From Parachlamydia sp. AcF125 (GTDB lineage: Bacteria > Chlamydiota > Chlamydiia > Chlamydiales > Parachlamydiaceae), in the NCBI RefSeq assembly GCF_018342475.1, contig NZ_JAEMUD010000001.1, positions 744,001 through 808,000 of the forward strand: a stretch of 64,000 nt of DNA. Direction: 5' to 3'. Under the pieces are notes generated by a model. That model did no database searches, was not told the DNA's origin, and saw nothing but the letters and a program-made list of their open reading frames with translations. A program made the translations under genes and the position numbers. Below, piece by piece: positions 62,001 to 64,000 of this stretch (its first letter is position 1; every line of letters begins with the position of its first letter).

Positions 62001-63182
62001 TTAGCCACTTTTTTCTTCCAGCATTTCTAGGATTGCTTGGGTTGCTTGTTCAAAAGGGTGGCTTTTTTGTGCCAAGAGGGGAATAAGGTCTCGGCAATTT
62101 TGGATGCACATCTGCCGATTAGCCGAATCAGGATTGGAAAGGTCTTCCATTTTAGCATAGACATTTTTAGGGGTCAGCCCCGTGGCAATAAGTTCAGGGA
62201 AAATTTGTTTCTGAGCGAGAATGTTAGCGATAGAATAATAAGGAAGATTTAAGCGAAGGATATATTTGGCAATGAAACGGTTAAGCGCGGTTAATTGATA
62301 AATCACTGTTGAAGGCCTTTGATGGAGGGCGAGTTCTAAGGTCACCGTGCCCGATTTGGCAATAGCTGCGTGGCTATCTTTCATCAGCTCATAGGTATAG
62401 GCTTTAGGTACAAGAAAGATATCTCGATGTAGTTTTAAATGGGTTTCTTCAAGGATGCTTTGCATAACAGGAATAATGCCGGGATGTGCGCATGAGAGAG
62501 CAAAGGTGCGATCTTCCCTTCTCATCAGTTGGGCGACTTTAAGTTGAATGGGCAAATTGCGTTGAATTTCCCCTTTACGGCTTCCTGGAAATAGCGCGAT
62601 CAATTGAGCTGCTGGTTTGATCCCTAAAAGCTCTATCCAATGGGGATGGTAGGAATGCCCCTTAATCGTGGTTAAAAGCGGATTTCCAATATATTCCACA
62701 TGTAAGGGGGTATGGGAAAATAGTTCTTTCTCAAAAGGTAGGATAGAAAGAAGCAGATCTAAGGTGTTTGCCATGTGCTCAATGCGCTCTTTTCCCCATG
62801 CCCAAACGCTTGGACAAATATATTGCGCGATTTTTCCTTTGTATCCTTTTTTCCTCAAAGATTTAGCCAACCTTAAATTGAAACCGGGATAGTCAATGAG
62901 CACAACAGCCGCTGGTTGCGTATCCAGAATGGCATTTCGAACTTGATAGAATTGCCGTATAAGCTTGGGCAAAGCGCGCAAAACATCCGAAAAGCCCATC
63001 ACTTCAAAATCTTCCATTTTTAAAATAGAAGAGGAGAGAAAAGGGCGCATTAAGGGCCCTCCAACTCCCGTAAAGGCATACCCGGGAAGTTTTTGCCGCA
63101 AATTTTGGAGAAGATTTTGGCCATGCAAATCTCCACTTTGCTCTCCAGCAAAAAAGAAAATAGATGTTTGTTTTAAATTCAT
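62001..63182 (-). CDS. lpxB: Lipid-A-disaccharide synthase
   Basis: GT19 glycosyltransferase that joins UDP-diacylglucosamine and lipid X into the lipid A disaccharide, 393 aa (E. coli 382). Motifs: FFFAGEQSGDLHGQNLL, AYTFTGVGGPLMRP-like GVGGPLM, VVLIDYPGFNLRLAK, QYICPSVWAWGKERI, LLSILPFEKELF, YIGNPLLT, LFPGSRKGEIQRNLP and AKSGTVTLELAL. The membrane-surface patches (ALHQRPSTVIYQLTALNRFI) are present. It follows the LAB_N protein by 5 bases on the same strand. In Chlamydiaceae, as I recall, these two parts are one protein of about 600 aa, so here they are separate or have not fused. Confidence 0.95.
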   Translation of the reverse strand: MNLKQTSIFFFAGEQSGDLHGQNLLQNLRQKLPGYAFTGVGGPLMRPFLSSSILKMEDFEVMGFSDVLRALPKLIRQFYQVRNAILDTQPAAVVLIDYPGFNLRLAKSLRKKGYKGKIAQYICPSVWAWGKERIEHMANTLDLLLSILPFEKELFSHTPLHVEYIGNPLLTTIKGHSYHPHWIELLGIKPAAQLIALFPGSRKGEIQRNLPIQLKVAQLMRREDRTFALSCAHPGIIPVMQSILEETHLKLHRDIFLVPKAYTYELMKDSHAAIAKSGTVTLELALHQRPSTVIYQLTALNRFIAKYILRLNLPYYSIANILAQKQIFPELIATGLTPKNVYAKMEDLSNPDSANRQMCIQNCRDLIPLLAQKSHPFEQATQAILEMLEEKSG

Positions 63183-63187
63183 GCTTC

Positions 63188-63868
63188 CTACTTTACCTGT
63201 AAAGGTTTTTTTGCTTGTGCAATCAACATTAAATTGCGGATTGCTGGGATGAGGCCAAAGGCTGGAGCAATAAAGTGGACAGGATCAAAAATGCGCAAAA
63301 AGTATAGGAGGCTTAAACATTCCCCTATCGCACTTAACCACCAAAACAAGGGCCCTAGATAACTTTTTTTTTGCTTTTCGGCACACCACCATTGGATCCA
63401 AAAGCGGCTGGCGAACAGAAAGAGGCCGATCGTTCCTAAAAAATGCCAAAAGAAGCTGGTTTCTTCCCCTTGATGCCAGGGAGAAGAAGGGATGCGAAAC
63501 CAATTTGGGGCATTGAGCAAATGGGCTTGGGCGTAAAAGCCTAAGGTCACGCTAAAAGTGCTTAAAATAAGCAGCCCAACTACAGTGTGGAAAGCGACCT
63601 GATCTGTTCGCGGTTTCATCAAATTTAAATTGCGCCAAGAAACGACAGCATTTGTGGCTTGGATTACACACACATGATACTGCATTTGAATAAAAGCATG
63701 GCATAAGAGAAGAAGATTGCCTGCTAATGAAAGCTTCCAAAAAGTGGGGGTAACCAGGCTTTTCTTTTCTTTCTCGCTCATTATCCATTGTAAAAGAGAG
63801 CGCCACGTAAATAACCCGTAGGGGAGAAAGCCTAAAAAATATAATCCCTCACGCCAATGGCCACTCAT
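63188..63868 (-). CDS. Lipid A biosynthesis N-terminal-domain (LAB_N) membrane protein, duplicated domain
   Basis: 226-aa membrane protein. LAB_N domains are four-helix membrane units usually found beside lipid A or sugar-lipid genes. Here two appear: the first around 1-80 (LLQWIMSEKEKKSLVTPTFW, then KLSLAGNLLLLCHAFIQMQYH), the second around 130-226 (RFWIQWWCAEKQKKSYLGPL, then FWWLSAIGECLSLLYFLRIF). The repeated pattern Q-W-x-x-(S/A)-E-K-x-K-K-S is clear. It overlaps the preceding glycosyltransferase by 4 bases (ATGA) and precedes lpxB by 5 bases, so all three form one operon. Function of LAB_N is not established; lipid handling is likely. Confidence 0.85.
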   Translation of the reverse strand: MSGHWREGLYFLGFLPYGLFTWRSLLQWIMSEKEKKSLVTPTFWKLSLAGNLLLLCHAFIQMQYHVCVIQATNAVVSWRNLNLMKPRTDQVAFHTVVGLLILSTFSVTLGFYAQAHLLNAPNWFRIPSSPWHQGEETSFFWHFLGTIGLFLFASRFWIQWWCAEKQKKSYLGPLFWWLSAIGECLSLLYFLRIFDPVHFIAPAFGLIPAIRNLMLIAQAKKPLQVK

Positions 63869-64000
63869 GGAAGCTCTTTCTCAATCGTGTAGTTAAGTTT
63901 ACGCTGTGCCATCCAGCGCACAGCTAGCATGTCTGCAACCGTATTAAAAGAGCGATTGAAGAAATTATATTTAGTTTTTCCCTCGGTTCTTTCGCGGTGA
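63865..64000 (-). CDS. GT2-type glycosyltransferase, C-terminal end only
   Basis: The last about 45 codons, running off the window. The readable part, ERTEGKTKYNFFNRSFNTVA then DMLAVRWMAQRKLNYTIEKE, matches the C-terminal RxxGxSKYxxxxxxxLAxDGI region of dolichol-phosphate-mannose-type (GT2) enzymes. The stop overlaps the LAB_N start (ATGA). GT2 followed by a LAB_N protein is a common pair in envelope glycolipid clusters, so a polyisoprenyl-linked sugar donor for lipid A or LPS changes is inferred. The N-terminal catalytic part is not in the window. Confidence 0.7.
   Translation of the reverse strand, partial: HRERTEGKTKYNFFNRSFNTVADMLAVRWMAQRKLNYTIEKELP

Noticed and set aside
1-64000. CRISPR array or intact prophage
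   Set aside because: No regularly spaced short repeats and no integrase, portal or terminase genes seen. The only mobile trace is the short IS4-like fragment.

Overview
The window comes from a member of the Chlamydiota, most likely an environmental (amoeba-associated, Parachlamydiales-like) chlamydia and not a Chlamydiaceae pathogen. The best evidence is the chlamydia-specific developmental regulator Euo (30366-30803). Supporting evidence is the very long GreA with a large N-terminal extension, the plant-like soluble PlsB next to RNase G, the plsX-rpmF-DUF177 cluster, the CT441-type Tsp protease, the pepP-mutL pair and a DUF818 (CHLPS) protein. These neighbourhoods match Chlamydia gene order as I remember it. 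The extra sensor kinase, NAGPA-type protein, MenC, DedA, type II MetAP and patatin point to a larger environmental relative.

Layout. 1-9.7 kb is a plus-strand housekeeping block: secDF (5' end cut by the window), recJ, a SulP anion transporter and smc. 9.7-13.2 kb is an accessory island on the minus strand: a DUF818 alpha/beta-hydrolase-like protein and two paralogous hydrophobic proteins, with the remnant of an IS4-type transposase between them. 13.5-20 kb carries an amino-acid:sodium symporter, tag, and an alanine dehydrogenase followed by a large Hsp70-like protein. 20-27 kb is a minus-strand run: a CDP-alcohol phosphatidyltransferase, a metal P-type ATPase with an altered phosphorylation motif, DedA, gltX and tsp. 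27.7-29.8 kb has small hydrophobic proteins, one frameshifted. 29.8-33.2 kb holds the euo control region, euo, an NDH-2-like fragment and comEC. 33.2-43.6 kb holds a histidine kinase, pepP, mutL, an LplT-like transporter fused to an acyltransferase, pcm, two tandem glycosyltransferases and a small hypothetical. 44.2-47.9 kb holds long greA, rdgB, a YacP-type NYN protein and a tRNA-Ala. 48-53.7 kb is accessory again: a patatin phospholipase with three 96-residue repeats, a possible structured RNA, and secreted or membrane proteins. 54.2-64 kb holds a type II methionine aminopeptidase, plsB, rng, DUF177, rpmF, plsX, menC, lpxB, a LAB_N protein and the end of a GT2 glycosyltransferase.

How the genes work together. 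Phospholipid and envelope functions dominate: PlsB and PlsX (acyl transfer to glycerol-3-phosphate), the CDP-alcohol transferase (phospholipid head group), the LplT-acyltransferase fusion (lysolipid uptake and re-acylation), LpxB with LAB_N and GT2 (lipid A), DedA, and patatin. Most host-interaction candidates (DUF818 protein, patatin, the hydrophobic families) lie in gene-poor, repeat-rich stretches with long non-coding gaps and decayed genes. Those are the places in this window where recent gene turnover is visible.

Start codons were moved inward from the longest open frame where a Shine-Dalgarno sequence, a signal peptide or alignment to the family supported it; each case is noted.
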